A model generated the notes under the pieces. The model saw only the letters and a program-made list of their open reading frames with translations, was not told where the DNA came from and searched no databases. From JANQOZ01 sp045106555 (GTDB lineage Bacteria; Pseudomonadota; Gammaproteobacteria; Xanthomonadales; SZUA-38): 64,000 nucleotides of DNA. Shown here piece after piece: positions 1-9,355 of this stretch (positions within the stretch are counted from its first letter, which is position 1; each line of letters starts with the position of its first letter). Position numbers and translations under genes: made by a program. The stretch spans positions 77,482-141,481 of the forward strand of contig JBGCET010000021.1 in assembly GCA_045106555.1 (NCBI GenBank). Direction: 5' to 3'.

Positions 1-1514
1 CCATGTTTTTCGATCAATATGTCCGTTAGTCGATCCGTCCAGGACCTCACGGCATCCGCTAACTCGGACTGCAGCTGCTCGCGGTCAAACTCAGAGGGTT
101 GGTCCGGGTCAACCCAAACCATCACATGGAGCCTGGCCAACACCGAGTCATCCAGCTGCACGGTGTAGTCCAGCCGGGACCCTCCCAGAGTGTTGAGCAA
201 AATTTCCTGCAGCTTTTCCCGGGTTTCGGTGTTAAACCGCTCTCTCGGCAGGTACACCAGGCACGAGTAAAAACGACCGAAGCGATCTTGTCGCAGCAAT
301 AGCCGGGTCTGACGCCGTTCAGCCAGTTCAAAAACCCCGGTGGCGGTTCTGAACAGTTCATCGGGTCCGGATTGAAATAACTCATCGCGAGGCAGGGTTT
401 CGGCAATATGCAGCAGGGCTTTGCCGCCATGGCTATCCGGGGCGTAAAGCGAGCGCTCCATCAGCGCATCAACATTTTTCCGCACCAACGGAATATTCCA
501 GGGTCTGCGGTTGTACGCGGAGGACGTGTAAAGTCCAAGAAAACGATGTTCGCCGACGAGGTTGCCCGCGGCGTCAAATATCATGACGCCGACGTAATCA
601 AGAAACCCGCTTCGATGAACTGTCGAGCGAACGCCCGCCTTGGTCAAAACGATCGGCGACGTGTCGGACAGTTCCCGGGCGCTACCCGTTTTCAGACGGG
701 TCAAACGAGGAGGTTTTCGCAACCGCCCTTCCTCGCGCAATATGCCCAGTCCGCTGCGGGTTTGCGGCTGCAGGTCGAATTCACCGTCCGCCTGTTGCAG
801 AACATAGTGGCGATAGCCGAGAAAGGTGAAATGCGCATCAACCAGCCAGCGCAAAAACTCCGCCGTTTCCTGCTGCCGTTCCTGGCCGAATGGGCTAATG
901 GCGGTGGTGACCTGCTGGGAGACATCCAGCGCTTGATCAGACATGGCCTGCCAATCGTCCACCGCCATTCTGACGTCTTCCAAGTGGGTGGCGATTCGCT
1001 GCTTCAATGCGGCGATTTCGGCGCCGTCGCTGATGCGTTCAATATGAAAGTGCATCACAGACTCAGCCGGACCCAATTCAGGATCGGCTTTGCCGTGAGA
1101 CAGGCCCATCAAAAAACCTCCAGCGTCTCGTGACACTCGGTACACCGGATGAATTACTCGACGTACCGAGCGCCCTGCTTCCGATATCGCCAATGTGACC
1201 GAGTCCACCAGAAACGGTCGATCGTCACTCATCACATCCAACACTGTATGGCGCTGGTGATCGCCCTGGTCTTCGGGAGGATTATAGATTTCGATGCTGA
1301 CCTGGGATTTGATACGTTGGCGCAGCATGTTCATCTGAGCGCCAATGGCGCTGGCCCAAAAATCCGCGCTCTGGGTTTGCAGCTCCGCATCGGGGACATG
1401 GGCTAGAAAGTGCTCAGCGAATGTGTTGGCCCAACGGCTCTCGCTGGCCTTCGCTGCAAGGGCTAAACGCTGCAGGGTTTGCTCACGCAGGCCAGCGGTA
1501 ATGATCTTCGTCAT
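1..1514 (-). CDS. gdhB: NAD-specific glutamate dehydrogenase, large type (N-terminal part)
   Basis: The reading frame starts at an ATG at 1514 and runs open to the window edge, giving about 504 residues of a protein that in this family is near 1,600. It oxidatively deaminates glutamate to 2-oxoglutarate in the cytoplasm using NAD+. What is visible is the long N-terminal regulatory (ACT-like) region, beginning MTKIITAGLREQTLQRLAL and containing typical stretches such as DDRPFLVDSVTLAI, RHYVLQQ, DYVGVMIFD and VYLPRERFNTE. The catalytic Rossmann part lies outside the window. The downstream neighbour, acyl-CoA dehydrogenase, is on the same strand. Family assignment is firm; activity cannot be judged from this fragment. 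Confidence 0.9.
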   Translation of the reverse strand, partial: MTKIITAGLREQTLQRLALAAKASESRWANTFAEHFLAHVPDAELQTQSADFWASAIGAQMNMLRQRIKSQVSIEIYNPPEDQGDHQRHTVLDVMSDDRPFLVDSVTLAISEAGRSVRRVIHPVYRVSRDAGGFLMGLSHGKADPELGPAESVMHFHIERISDGAEIAALKQRIATHLEDVRMAVDDWQAMSDQALDVSQQVTTAISPFGQERQQETAEFLRWLVDAHFTFLGYRHYVLQQADGEFDLQPQTRSGLGILREEGRLRKPPRLTRLKTGSARELSDTSPIVLTKAGVRSTVHRSGFLDYVGVMIFDAAGNLVGEHRFLGLYTSSAYNRRPWNIPLVRKNVDALMERSLYAPDSHGGKALLHIAETLPRDELFQSGPDELFRTATGVFELAERRQTRLLLRQDRFGRFYSCLVYLPRERFNTETREKLQEILLNTLGGSRLDYTVQLDDSVLARLHVMVWVDPDQPSEFDREQLQSELADAVRSWTDRLTDILIEKH

Positions 1515-1572
1515 CTTGCTTGCTCCAATCTGTTGCCGTCACACGGGCTCTGGGTTGGCAATTTCAACGCAT

Positions 1573-1595
1573 AGGGCGCACGCAGCGCGCGCCCT
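1573..1595. terminator. Hairpin between acyl-CoA dehydrogenase and glutamate dehydrogenase
   Basis: Perfect 7-bp inverted repeat AGGGCGC / GCGCCCT with a 9-nt loop, 12 nt past the stop codon of the acyl-CoA dehydrogenase. There is no clear T-run, so this is a stem-loop that may stabilise the 3' end rather than a classic intrinsic terminator. Confidence 0.35.
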
Positions 1596-1606
1596 CTCAC
1601 GGTTAA

Positions 1607-2770
1607 TTAACGCAGTCCCGTCTCAGATCGGGCGATCACCATCCGTTGAATTTCGCTGGTGCCTTCATAAATTTCTGTGATTTTTGCGTCACGGTAATAA
1701 CGCTCCAACGGCATTTCTTTGCTGAATCCCATTCCGCCGTGGATCTGCACCGCTTGATGGGTAATAAAATTGGCGGCCTCAGAAGCGAACAATTTTGCCA
1801 TGCTCGACTCCAGCGTATAACGGCTGCCGGACTGCGCACTCGCCGTCTTGGCCCAAGCCGCTCGCAGCGTCAACAATTCTGCCGCTTCCAGCCGAGTTCG
1901 CATATCGGCAATTTTTGATTGAATCATCTGGAAACCACCAATCGGTTTACCAAAGGCCTGCCTTTCGCTCACGTAATCTCTGCTGGCCTCGTAGGCGGCC
2001 TGAGCAATACCCACGGCTTGAGCCGCGATCCCAATACGACCGGCATCAAGCACCCCCATGGCGATTGCAAAACCCTGCCCTTCTGAACCCAGCCGATCAG
2101 ACGCTTCACAGCGATAGTCGGTGAGTTCGATCTCACAGGTGGCCGAGGCTCGAATGCCCATTTTCGGCTCCGTCTTCCCGGTTGCAAACCCTGGCTTTTC
2201 AGTGTCAATGACAAAGGCAGAAATTCCCTTGGAGCCAGCATCCGGATCGGTCTTGGCAAACAGCACCACAAATCGCGCCACCGGACCTGAGGTAATCCAG
2301 GACTTCTTGCCGTTAAGGGTGTAGTAGCTGCCGTCGGCCGATGCTTCGGCGCGAACTCGCATGTTGCTGGCATCTGAGCCGGACTGAGGCTCAGTCAGCG
2401 CATAGGCGCCGATTTGTTCCCCACTGGCTACCGGCTTTACGTACCTTTGCTTTTGCTCCTCGGTCCCATGGGCCATCAGCCCGTTGGCATAAAGCGAGTT
2501 GTTGACCGACATAATTGTGCCGTGAGCCGCATCTGCTGCGCTAATTTCCTTCAACGCCAGCGCGTAACACACCGTGTCCATACCCGCACCACCATAAGCC
2601 TCGGGAACCTCGATACCCATGAGGCCCAGCTCACCCATTTGCCTTACCGTTGGAGTGGGAAATTGGCCACTCAAATCATATTCAGCGGCAATGGGGACAA
2701 TACTGGCCTGAGCAAAATCTCGCGCCGCATCGCGAATCATCTGCTGTTCTTCGGTGAGTCGAAAATCCAT
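1607..2770 (-). CDS. Acyl-CoA dehydrogenase (short/branched-chain type)
   Basis: 387 residues, the usual length for the family. It is a flavoenzyme that introduces an alpha-beta double bond into acyl-CoA and passes electrons to ETF. The N-terminal helical domain begins MDFRLTEEQQMIRDAARDF. The middle beta domain has YALTEPQSGSDAS and the flavin-contact WITSG. The C-terminal helical domain carries VQIHGGMGFSKEMPLERY and ends in EIYEGTSEIQRMVIAR, where the Glu of YEGT is the expected catalytic base, as in short-chain and isobutyryl/2-methylbutyryl enzymes. Substrate length cannot be read from sequence. It lies upstream of gdhB on the same strand, which together with the leucine dehydrogenase elsewhere in the window hints at amino-acid catabolism (inference). 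Confidence 0.92.
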   Translation of the reverse strand: MDFRLTEEQQMIRDAARDFAQASIVPIAAEYDLSGQFPTPTVRQMGELGLMGIEVPEAYGGAGMDTVCYALALKEISAADAAHGTIMSVNNSLYANGLMAHGTEEQKQRYVKPVASGEQIGAYALTEPQSGSDASNMRVRAEASADGSYYTLNGKKSWITSGPVARFVVLFAKTDPDAGSKGISAFVIDTEKPGFATGKTEPKMGIRASATCEIELTDYRCEASDRLGSEGQGFAIAMGVLDAGRIGIAAQAVGIAQAAYEASRDYVSERQAFGKPIGGFQMIQSKIADMRTRLEAAELLTLRAAWAKTASAQSGSRYTLESSMAKLFASEAANFITHQAVQIHGGMGFSKEMPLERYYRDAKITEIYEGTSEIQRMVIARSETGLR

Positions 2771-2957
2771 GGATCAATGTTCTCGTTGACTAATAATAAC
2801 TATCGCTGAGGATTGTCTCATGCTCGTGACACTTAACCCAAGGTCAGGAGACGTAAAATTGGTTGAAAATGCCGAGTTCTTTGATCAGCCGCTGTAGCCT
2901 TTTCCTGAGCAGGCTGTTAATCTTTTTATCTCAATATCGCGATGAAAGGATACAAAC

Positions 2958-3887
2958 ATCGACCTGGCCACCACATCCGGTCTGTTAAAGGTTCTGGCAG
3001 ACCCCAGTCGAGTCCGCCTGCTGGTGCTACTGAACCAGGAAGAACTCACCGTCGCAGAATTGGCGCAGATTACCATGCTGGCCCAACCCAGAGTGTCGAC
3101 GCATTTAGCGAAACTGCGCGAAGCGGGGCTAGTGGTGGATCGCAAGTCGGGCGTTCAGAGCTACTATCGACCCCACCACCAGCTCACCGACAAACCGCTG
3201 CAGCAAATCTGGCAAACGCTGACGGATGCGATTGACGATGCCGTACTCGCAGAGGATAAAGATCGGGTGCCAGGCGTTTTGGCGGCGAGGGCCAGCAGTC
3301 GAAACTGGGCTGACGCGGTTGCCGGCGACATGGAACGACATTACTCACCAGGACGTACCTGGGAGGCCACCGCGAGAGCCACGTTACAGCTGCTGAACCT
3401 GGGGCGGGTTCTGGACATCGCTTCCGGTGATGGTGTTCTGGCGGAAATGCTGGCACCGCGGGCCCGGTCCATTACCTGCATCGACTCCAGCGACCCCGTA
3501 GTCAAAGCGGGCGCTGAGCGACTGCAGCGCTTCGAAAACGTGAGTTTCACCCACGGAGACATGCATCAGCTGGAATTTGAGGATGGCAGCTTTGACGTGG
3601 TGCTGCTGATGCACGCACTGACCTACACTGCTGAACCCGAGCAAGTGATACTAGAGGCACTGCGGGTGTTGGCACCTGGCGGCACCCTGGTTGGATCAAC
3701 CCTGAAAGCGCATCGCCACGAGACGGCGGTTGCCCCGTTCAACCACGTGAATTTTGGCTTTCGAATTAAAGACATGAAGCAGCTCTTGAGCGGCACAGGA
3801 CTGACCGTAAGAAGCTGCGAGGTCACCTCCCGAGAATCCCGTGCGCCCCATTTCGAAATCATAACTTTCGAAGCTAACAAGACATAA
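2958..3887 (+). CDS. ArsR-type winged-helix / SAM-dependent methyltransferase fusion
   Basis: N-terminal ArsR winged helix: KVLADPSRVRLLVLL, then ELAQITMLAQPRVSTHLAKL as recognition helix. The C-terminal class I methyltransferase has the SAM loop VLDIASGDGVLAEML and the LRVLAPGGTLVGS segment. Proteins of this fused type are common beside genes of the SAM/homocysteine cycle, and here it ends 18 nt before metH, so a role in sensing SAM-cycle state or controlling metH is a reasonable inference. The first conventional start is GTG 3024, which would delete the first helix of the DNA-binding domain. The frame is open back to a stop at 2943-2945 without ATG, GTG or TTG. ATC at 2958 sits 7 nt after an AAAGGA Shine-Dalgarno and restores the expected N-terminus, so I place the start there tentatively. 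Confidence 0.8.
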   Translation: MDLATTSGLLKVLADPSRVRLLVLLNQEELTVAELAQITMLAQPRVSTHLAKLREAGLVVDRKSGVQSYYRPHHQLTDKPLQQIWQTLTDAIDDAVLAEDKDRVPGVLAARASSRNWADAVAGDMERHYSPGRTWEATARATLQLLNLGRVLDIASGDGVLAEMLAPRARSITCIDSSDPVVKAGAERLQRFENVSFTHGDMHQLEFEDGSFDVVLLMHALTYTAEPEQVILEALRVLAPGGTLVGSTLKAHRHETAVAPFNHVNFGFRIKDMKQLLSGTGLTVRSCEVTSRESRAPHFEIITFEANKT

Positions 3888-3905
3888 TTCCTGAGACCCC
3901 AATCC

Positions 3906-6900
3906 ATGACCCGAGCCAACCAACTAAAGCACCTGCTTGAACAGCGCATCGCGGTACTCGACGGTGCCATGGGCACCCAGATTCAGAATCACCGGCTGAC
4001 CGAGGATGATTTCCGAGGGACCCTTTTTACCGACCACCAGCATGACCTCAAGGGCAACAACGACCTGCTCTCACTGACCCAGCCGGAACTCATTCGCGAT
4101 ATCCACGGTGCCTACCTAGCCGCCGGAGCCGATTTGGTAGAAACCAACACCTTTAACGCCACCAGCATCTCCCAGGCCGACTACGGCTGCGAGGCCTTCG
4201 TTGCTGATATCAACCGGCGTTCAGCCGAGCTGGCACGCCAGGCCTGTGAAGCACACAGCACATCTGACCGGCCACGGTTTGTCATTGGCGTTCTCGGTCC
4301 CACCAATCGCACTGCCTCAATCTCCCCGGATGTGAATGATCCGTCCGCCCGCAACGTCACCTTTGACGCTCTGGTGGAAGCCTATATGGAAGCTAGCCGA
4401 GCGCTTCTGGAGGGCGGCGCAGATGCGCTCATGGTTGAGACCATCTTTGACACCCTCAATGCCAAGGCGGCGCTGTATGCCATATCTAGCGTAGATCCAG
4501 ACAACCTGGTGCCGGTGATGATTTCCGGTACCATTACCGACGCTAGTGGGCGCACGTTGTCCGGTCAAACCACCGAGGGCTTTTGGCACTCGGTGCGCCA
4601 TGCCAACCCCGTAAGCATTGGCCTTAACTGTGCGCTGGGCGGCCGCGAACTACGCCCCTATGTGGCGGAGCTGTCGCGTATCGCTGACACTCGAGTCAGC
4701 GCACACCCCAACGCAGGGTTGCCCAATGAGCTTGGCGGCTATGACGAGAGCCCTCAGGAAACGGCAGACATTGTTGCCGAATTTGCGCGAGCGGGTTTGG
4801 TCAATATCGTCGGTGGCTGCTGCGGCACGACGCCTGAACACATCGCCGCCATTGCAGCTCAAGTCGACGGCATCAAGCCACGCAAAATCCCGACCATCGA
4901 ACCGCGGTTGCGGCTGTCAGGACTGGAGCCGTTGACCGTTACGCCGGAAACCAATTTCCTTAACGTGGGCGAACGCACCAACGTAACGGGTTCAGCAAAA
5001 TTCAAGAAGCTGATCATGGGTGGCGATTTTGAAGCGGCTCTGGATGTGGCAAGAGACCAAGTTGAAAATGGCGCTCAAATTATTGACGTCAACATGGACG
5101 AAGGCCTGCTGGACTCGGAAGAGGCGATGGTGGAGTTTCTGCATCGGATTGCCGGCGAACCGGATATCGCCCGAGTACCCGTAATGGTGGATTCTTCCAA
5201 ATGGTCGGTGATTGAGGCAGGTTTAAAATGCATTCAAGGCAAAGGCGTTGTCAATTCGATCTCGTTGAAAGAAGGCGAAGCGTCCTTTCTTGAGCAGGCT
5301 GACAAAGTACGCCGTTACGGTGCCGCCGTGGTGGTAATGGCATTTGATGAGCAAGGCCAGGCTGACACGCTGGAACGAAAGATGGAAATCTGCAGCCGAA
5401 GCTATGAACTGCTCACCAAAAAGGCCGGACTGGCACCCCAGGATATTATTTTCGACCCCAACATATTTGCCGTGGCCACAGGCATCGAAGAGCACAATAA
5501 CTACGCGGTGGATTTCATTGATGCGGTGGCTGGCATAAAAAAGACCTTGCCCGGCGCCCTGATCTCCGGTGGCGTGTCCAACGTGTCGTTTTCCTTTCGC
5601 GGCAACAACTCTGTGCGAGAAGCCATCCATTCGGTGTTTCTTTACCACGCAATCAAAGCCGGCATGGACATGGGTATTGTTAACGCCGGCCAGCTGGCGG
5701 TCTACGACAACCTGCCAGCGAACCTGCGCGACGGAGTTGAGGACGTCATTCTCAATCGTGACTCCGGCGCCACGGAACGGCTATTGGCATTGGCCGACGA
5801 GTTTTCCGGTAAGGGCAGCCGAAAGGCCAAAGCCAACCTTGAATGGCGTGAGGGAACGGTTCGCGAACGCCTGATGCACGCCCTGGTTCACGGTATCACC
5901 GAGTTCATCGACGAAGACACTGAAGAGGCTAGGTTGGCGGCCGGCAAACCCCTTGAGGTGATTGAAGGGCCGTTGATGGACGGGATGAATGTGGTGGGCG
6001 ACCTGTTTGGTGAGGGCAAGATGTTCCTGCCTCAGGTGGTTAAGAGTGCACGGGTGATGAAAAAGGCCGTGGCCATTCTGACGCCTTACATCGAGCTGGA
6101 AAAAAGCGGGGGTAACAGCTCCGCTGGAACCATCTTGCTCGCCACCGTAAAAGGCGACGTGCATGACATTGGTAAAAATATTGTTGGCGTGGTGCTCAGC
6201 TGCAACAATTTCAACGTCATCGACCTGGGGGTGATGGTGCCGATGCAGAAGATTATCGACACCGCCCAAGCCGAGAAAGTGGACCTGATTGGTCTGTCTG
6301 GCCTGATCACGCCCTCGCTGGAGGAAATGAGCGATGTGTCTCGAGAGCTGCAGCGTAGCGGTTTGACTCAGCCTCTGTTGATTGGCGGCGCCACCACCTC
6401 TCGCACCCATACCGCACTGAAAATTGAACCCCACTATGGAGCACCGACGGTATGGGTCAAAGACGCCTCACGGGCCGTCGGAGTCACACAAAAACTCATC
6501 AACCCCGAGGCCGCAGGAGCGTTTGCCCAATCCATCCGTGAAGACTACAAAGAAGTTCGTGAACGCTACCAGGCCAGACCCCGGCGCAGACCCCTGCGTT
6601 CCATTGAAGAGGCCAGAAAGCGAGCCGTCAAGATTCACTGGGAGTCGGACGATATTGCTGCGCCCCTGCAGCCCGGAATTCACGAGTTCAAGAACTTTTC
6701 TTTGGCGGAGTTGGCCCAATACATCGACTGGGGGCCGTTCTTCATGACCTGGGAACTGGCGGGGCGTTACCCAAACATCCTGGACGATGCCATCGTTGGC
6801 GAACAGGCCCGCAACCTGTTTGACGACGCCCAAACCATGTTGTCTCAGATCATCGAAGAGAACTGGTTGACGGCCCACGGCGTGGTTGGCATTTTTCCCG

Positions 6901-7574
6901 CCAACGCCATCGGCGACGACCTGCAGATTTACACCGATGAGAGTCGGTCAAGCGTCAGAAGCACGTTGCATTGTCTGCGTCAGCAAATCGAGAAAGACAC
7001 CGGCAAACCGAATTTTTCGCTCGCGGATTTTGTTGCGCCGGTCGATTCCGGATTAGCCGACCATATCGGCGCTTTTGCCGTGACCGCCGGCCATGGATGC
7101 GAGGAGCGAGCTCGAGCCTTTGAGGCAGACCACGATGACTACAACGCCATTTTGCTCAAGGCGTTGGCAGACCGGCTGGCTGAGGCCTTTGCCGAATGCC
7201 TGCATGCCAAGGTCCGCCGAACCCTATGGGGCTATGCGCCAGAGGAAGGCACAGACAACCAGGCGCTGATTGACGAAAAATACCGGGGAATCCGTCCGGC
7301 CCCCGGCTACCCGGCCTGCCCCGAACACTCGGAAAAACAATCCATTTTTGACCTGCTGGACGCTCCTGGACGGACCGGAATGGGCCTCACGGAGTCTTTC
7401 GCGATGACGCCGCCAGCATCCGTCAGCGGCTTGTATTTTGCCCACCCCAAGAGCCAGTATTTTGTGTTGGGAAAGATCGACCGGGACCAGGTAGCTGATT
7501 ATTCGAAGCGGAAAAATATCTCGTTGCAGCAGGCCGAACGTTGGTTAGCACCAAACCTGGGTTATGAACGGTAG
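3906..7574 (+). CDS. metH: Cobalamin-dependent methionine synthase
   Basis: 1,222 residues, close to the E. coli enzyme (1,227), and apparently intact. It transfers the methyl group of 5-methyltetrahydrofolate to homocysteine through a cobalamin cofactor. Domains in order: homocysteine-binding barrel (about 1-325) with the zinc cysteines in GLNCALGG and GGCCGTTPEHI; pterin-binding barrel (about 350-620) starting TNFLNVGERTNVTGS; B12-binding module with DVHDIGKNIVGVVL, whose His is the lower cobalt ligand; and the C-terminal reactivation domain with the SAM-contact region RPAPGYPACPEHSEK. Preceded at 18 nt by the ArsR-methyltransferase gene, suggesting co-transcription. No strong Shine-Dalgarno is visible before ATG 3906. 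Confidence 0.98.
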   Translation: MTRANQLKHLLEQRIAVLDGAMGTQIQNHRLTEDDFRGTLFTDHQHDLKGNNDLLSLTQPELIRDIHGAYLAAGADLVETNTFNATSISQADYGCEAFVADINRRSAELARQACEAHSTSDRPRFVIGVLGPTNRTASISPDVNDPSARNVTFDALVEAYMEASRALLEGGADALMVETIFDTLNAKAALYAISSVDPDNLVPVMISGTITDASGRTLSGQTTEGFWHSVRHANPVSIGLNCALGGRELRPYVAELSRIADTRVSAHPNAGLPNELGGYDESPQETADIVAEFARAGLVNIVGGCCGTTPEHIAAIAAQVDGIKPRKIPTIEPRLRLSGLEPLTVTPETNFLNVGERTNVTGSAKFKKLIMGGDFEAALDVARDQVENGAQIIDVNMDEGLLDSEEAMVEFLHRIAGEPDIARVPVMVDSSKWSVIEAGLKCIQGKGVVNSISLKEGEASFLEQADKVRRYGAAVVVMAFDEQGQADTLERKMEICSRSYELLTKKAGLAPQDIIFDPNIFAVATGIEEHNNYAVDFIDAVAGIKKTLPGALISGGVSNVSFSFRGNNSVREAIHSVFLYHAIKAGMDMGIVNAGQLAVYDNLPANLRDGVEDVILNRDSGATERLLALADEFSGKGSRKAKANLEWREGTVRERLMHALVHGITEFIDEDTEEARLAAGKPLEVIEGPLMDGMNVVGDLFGEGKMFLPQVVKSARVMKKAVAILTPYIELEKSGGNSSAGTILLATVKGDVHDIGKNIVGVVLSCNNFNVIDLGVMVPMQKIIDTAQAEKVDLIGLSGLITPSLEEMSDVSRELQRSGLTQPLLIGGATTSRTHTALKIEPHYGAPTVWVKDASRAVGVTQKLINPEAAGAFAQSIREDYKEVRERYQARPRRRPLRSIEEARKRAVKIHWESDDIAAPLQPGIHEFKNFSLAELAQYIDWGPFFMTWELAGRYPNILDDAIVGEQARNLFDDAQTMLSQIIEENWLTAHGVVGIFPANAIGDDLQIYTDESRSSVRSTLHCLRQQIEKDTGKPNFSLADFVAPVDSGLADHIGAFAVTAGHGCEERARAFEADHDDYNAILLKALADRLAEAFAECLHAKVRRTLWGYAPEEGTDNQALIDEKYRGIRPAPGYPACPEHSEKQSIFDLLDAPGRTGMGLTESFAMTPPASVSGLYFAHPKSQYFVLGKIDRDQVADYSKRKNISLQQAERWLAPNLGYER

Positions 7575-7584
7575 GTAAAAGCCC

Positions 7585-8145
7585 TCAGGCCTGATCGTAG
7601 GCCTGTTTCAACCAATCTTTCAATTCTGAATCAATCTCGATGGCATCTTCGACCCTGACCCGATGGCTGACCATCGCGCTGAAACTGCCGGCGGCTTCCA
7701 GGCGGTCGTTTGGCTCGACATTTTTGAGGTTGATGCCGACATCCAATCGGCTGGAAGTTGACGGTTGAATAATGGCGAACTGGCGATTGCGTCGTAAGCT
7801 GACGTAAGCCTTTTTGGGCGCTAACGCGACGTCGTTGCCAAACCGCTCTACCACCCCAATCAGGGTATCGTAGATGGGCCTTAAGGCAGACTTAGGTCCG
7901 GCATACTGAGTCTCGACCAGTTCTTCCGGAGATTTCAGCGACTCACCAGTTTTCAGAAATTCCGATGCAATAAGATTGGCAAACCCATGGGTTACCTGAT
8001 GTTTGCTCTTCAGGTGGGTCACCAGCTCGCTGTGCTTACTCATCCCAGCACCGCGCAACAGCTTTAGCCAAGCGTCCAGATCCTTACCGGTTTTGTCCGA
8101 TAGATTGTTGACCATGGTCTGGAGTTGTTCTTCCGGAGACGCCAT
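7585..8145 (-). CDS. DUF4287 / DUF5655 domain protein
   Basis: 186 residues. The N-terminal part (about 1-75, with MVNNLSDKTGKDLDAWL and SELVTHLKSKH) matches what I know as DUF4287. The C-terminal part (about 80-185, with PIYDTLIGVVERFG and VALAPKKAYVSLRRNRQF) matches DUF5655. These domains are widespread in bacteria and are thought to act on DNA or small molecules, but I know of no established function. Soluble, no signal peptide or membrane segment. It is convergent with metH at 10 nt. Confidence 0.85.
   Translation of the reverse strand: MASPEEQLQTMVNNLSDKTGKDLDAWLKLLRGAGMSKHSELVTHLKSKHQVTHGFANLIASEFLKTGESLKSPEELVETQYAGPKSALRPIYDTLIGVVERFGNDVALAPKKAYVSLRRNRQFAIIQPSTSSRLDVGINLKNVEPNDRLEAAGSFSAMVSHRVRVEDAIEIDSELKDWLKQAYDQA
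7586..7605 (+). terminator. metH 3' hairpin overlapping the end of the convergent gene
   Basis: Perfect 7-bp stem CAGGCCT / AGGCCTG, loop GATCGT, followed by TTTC, beginning 11 nt after the metH stop. The stem overlaps the stop codon and last codons of the convergent DUF4287 gene, so the two genes share 3' sequence. Confidence 0.45.
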
Positions 8146-8243
8146 GAATGCTCCGCCAGGTTATTTTGAAGAGAAATAAGCATAGGCTGGGAGCGAGCCT
8201 TAGACAAGCGCCAGCTGGCAAATCGTGCCAACAAGGGCACTGT

Positions 8244-8753
8244 CTAGGGAGTTTCTTCCTCTACGTGTTGGGGATGCAATGCCACCGCATCGGCCTTCAA
8301 TGCATCGACTTTCGGTATGATTTCAGGGGCTACCAGATGGTATCCGCCACGACACGCGACGATCCCCAGCTCCGCGCTATTCAGGGCCTTTTGCTGCGTG
8401 GCGGTTACGAAAATCTTGCGGATTTTCCCCATGTGCTCAAAAAAACGGTCTATTTCAGCATCTTTCACGTTTTGAGATGCCGGTTTGATAATCTTCGCCA
8501 ATGCGTCATTTAATGCTTTGCGCTGCTGCTGCTTCTCGCGTTTTTCCCTCGCGCTGGCTTCGCGCTGGCGTTTGTCGTCGCTGGCGCGTTGAGAATACGC
8601 CTCGGCGAGACTGATTTCGCCGCCCGCTTTTGCGCCGGCCTTGCCTTTGCTGCCATTGGGGCGCTGTTTTTTCCCGCCCCGGGATTTTTTGGGCGCTTTT
8701 TTCGGTGCCAAACCCAGCTGTTTCAGCTGATCGGCCAGGGACGAACCGCTCAT
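8244..8753 (-). CDS. DUF2058 family protein (YaiL-like)
   Basis: 169 residues. The N-terminus MSGSSLADQLKQLGLAPKK is typical of DUF2058/YaiL proteins and is followed by a very basic segment (about 17-45, rich in Lys, Arg and Gly) and a charged, probably helical stretch rich in Glu, Arg, Lys and Gln (about 60-90). The C-terminal conserved part includes IDRFFEHMGKIRKIFVT and CRGGYHLVAPEI. Often described as nucleoid- or polynucleotide-associated, based on its basic region; its true role is not established. Sits 6 nt downstream of the membrane-protein gene that ends at 8760, on the same strand, and is probably co-transcribed with it. Confidence 0.85.
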   Translation of the reverse strand: MSGSSLADQLKQLGLAPKKAPKKSRGGKKQRPNGSKGKAGAKAGGEISLAEAYSQRASDDKRQREASAREKREKQQQRKALNDALAKIIKPASQNVKDAEIDRFFEHMGKIRKIFVTATQQKALNSAELGIVACRGGYHLVAPEIIPKVDALKADAVALHPQHVEEETP

Positions 8754-8759
8754 GAGTCT

Positions 8760-9179
8760 TCAGTCTCCTACGTCATCGCCATCAATTTGGCCGGTAATTC
8801 TTCGGCGCACATGGGACCAAGACATGCCCACCGCCAGCAGGGTTGCAATGATAACCAGTGCAACCCAGGTAATGACCGAGCTGCCATCCAGTCGGAGCCA
8901 CTGCAGGTCAACGAGCAGCCATACCAGTGCCGCCATAAACCCTAACACCAGCACAATGCCGATGGCGCCAATGCTACGCCATGTAGCACGCAGGAATATC
9001 ACCAAGCCGATGATCAGAATAATACCCGCTATAACCTTCAGCGGCAGTTGTTCCGTCAGTGAATCGTGTAGCCAGTGAAAATAAGAATATCCGGTGGGAT
9101 TAAATAGGGCGGCTACCAGCAACAGGGCGAAAAGCCAACGCAAAGCAAACCCGCTAAACCCAATTTGAGATGACGCCAT
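8760..9179 (-). CDS. Small four-helix inner-membrane protein (probably DUF6524)
   Basis: 139 residues with four clear hydrophobic segments: about 9-26 (FALRWLFALLLVAALF), 49-63 (VIAGIILIIGLVIFL), 70-89 (IGAIGIVLVLGFMAALVWLL) and 101-118 (ITWVALVIIATLLAVGMSW). The only sizeable soluble loop contains NPTGYSYFHWL. I recognise this as resembling DUF6524, without a known function. Start ATG 9179 is chosen because the first helix follows directly. It heads a two-gene unit with the DUF2058 gene and is divergent from mltF. Confidence 0.75.
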   Translation of the reverse strand: MASSQIGFSGFALRWLFALLLVAALFNPTGYSYFHWLHDSLTEQLPLKVIAGIILIIGLVIFLRATWRSIGAIGIVLVLGFMAALVWLLVDLQWLRLDGSSVITWVALVIIATLLAVGMSWSHVRRRITGQIDGDDVGD

Positions 9180-9355
9180 GGTAACCCCTTTGCCTCCGCT
9201 GCTCAGCGGGATATTTTAAAGCCCCTGGGATGGAAAATCCCACCGCTGGATCAAAAAAAACGGATCTTTTTCAGACCTCAAAGGACCGCTTGCTGCCATG
9301 GAAGCATGGCGCCTGTCAAATGGTTAGATCCGCGACTTTCCGCTAAATTGACCGT

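Noticed and set aside
3906..7574. Frames on both strands inside metH longer than 100 codons
   Set aside because: All lie within the intact metH frame and have no domain character.
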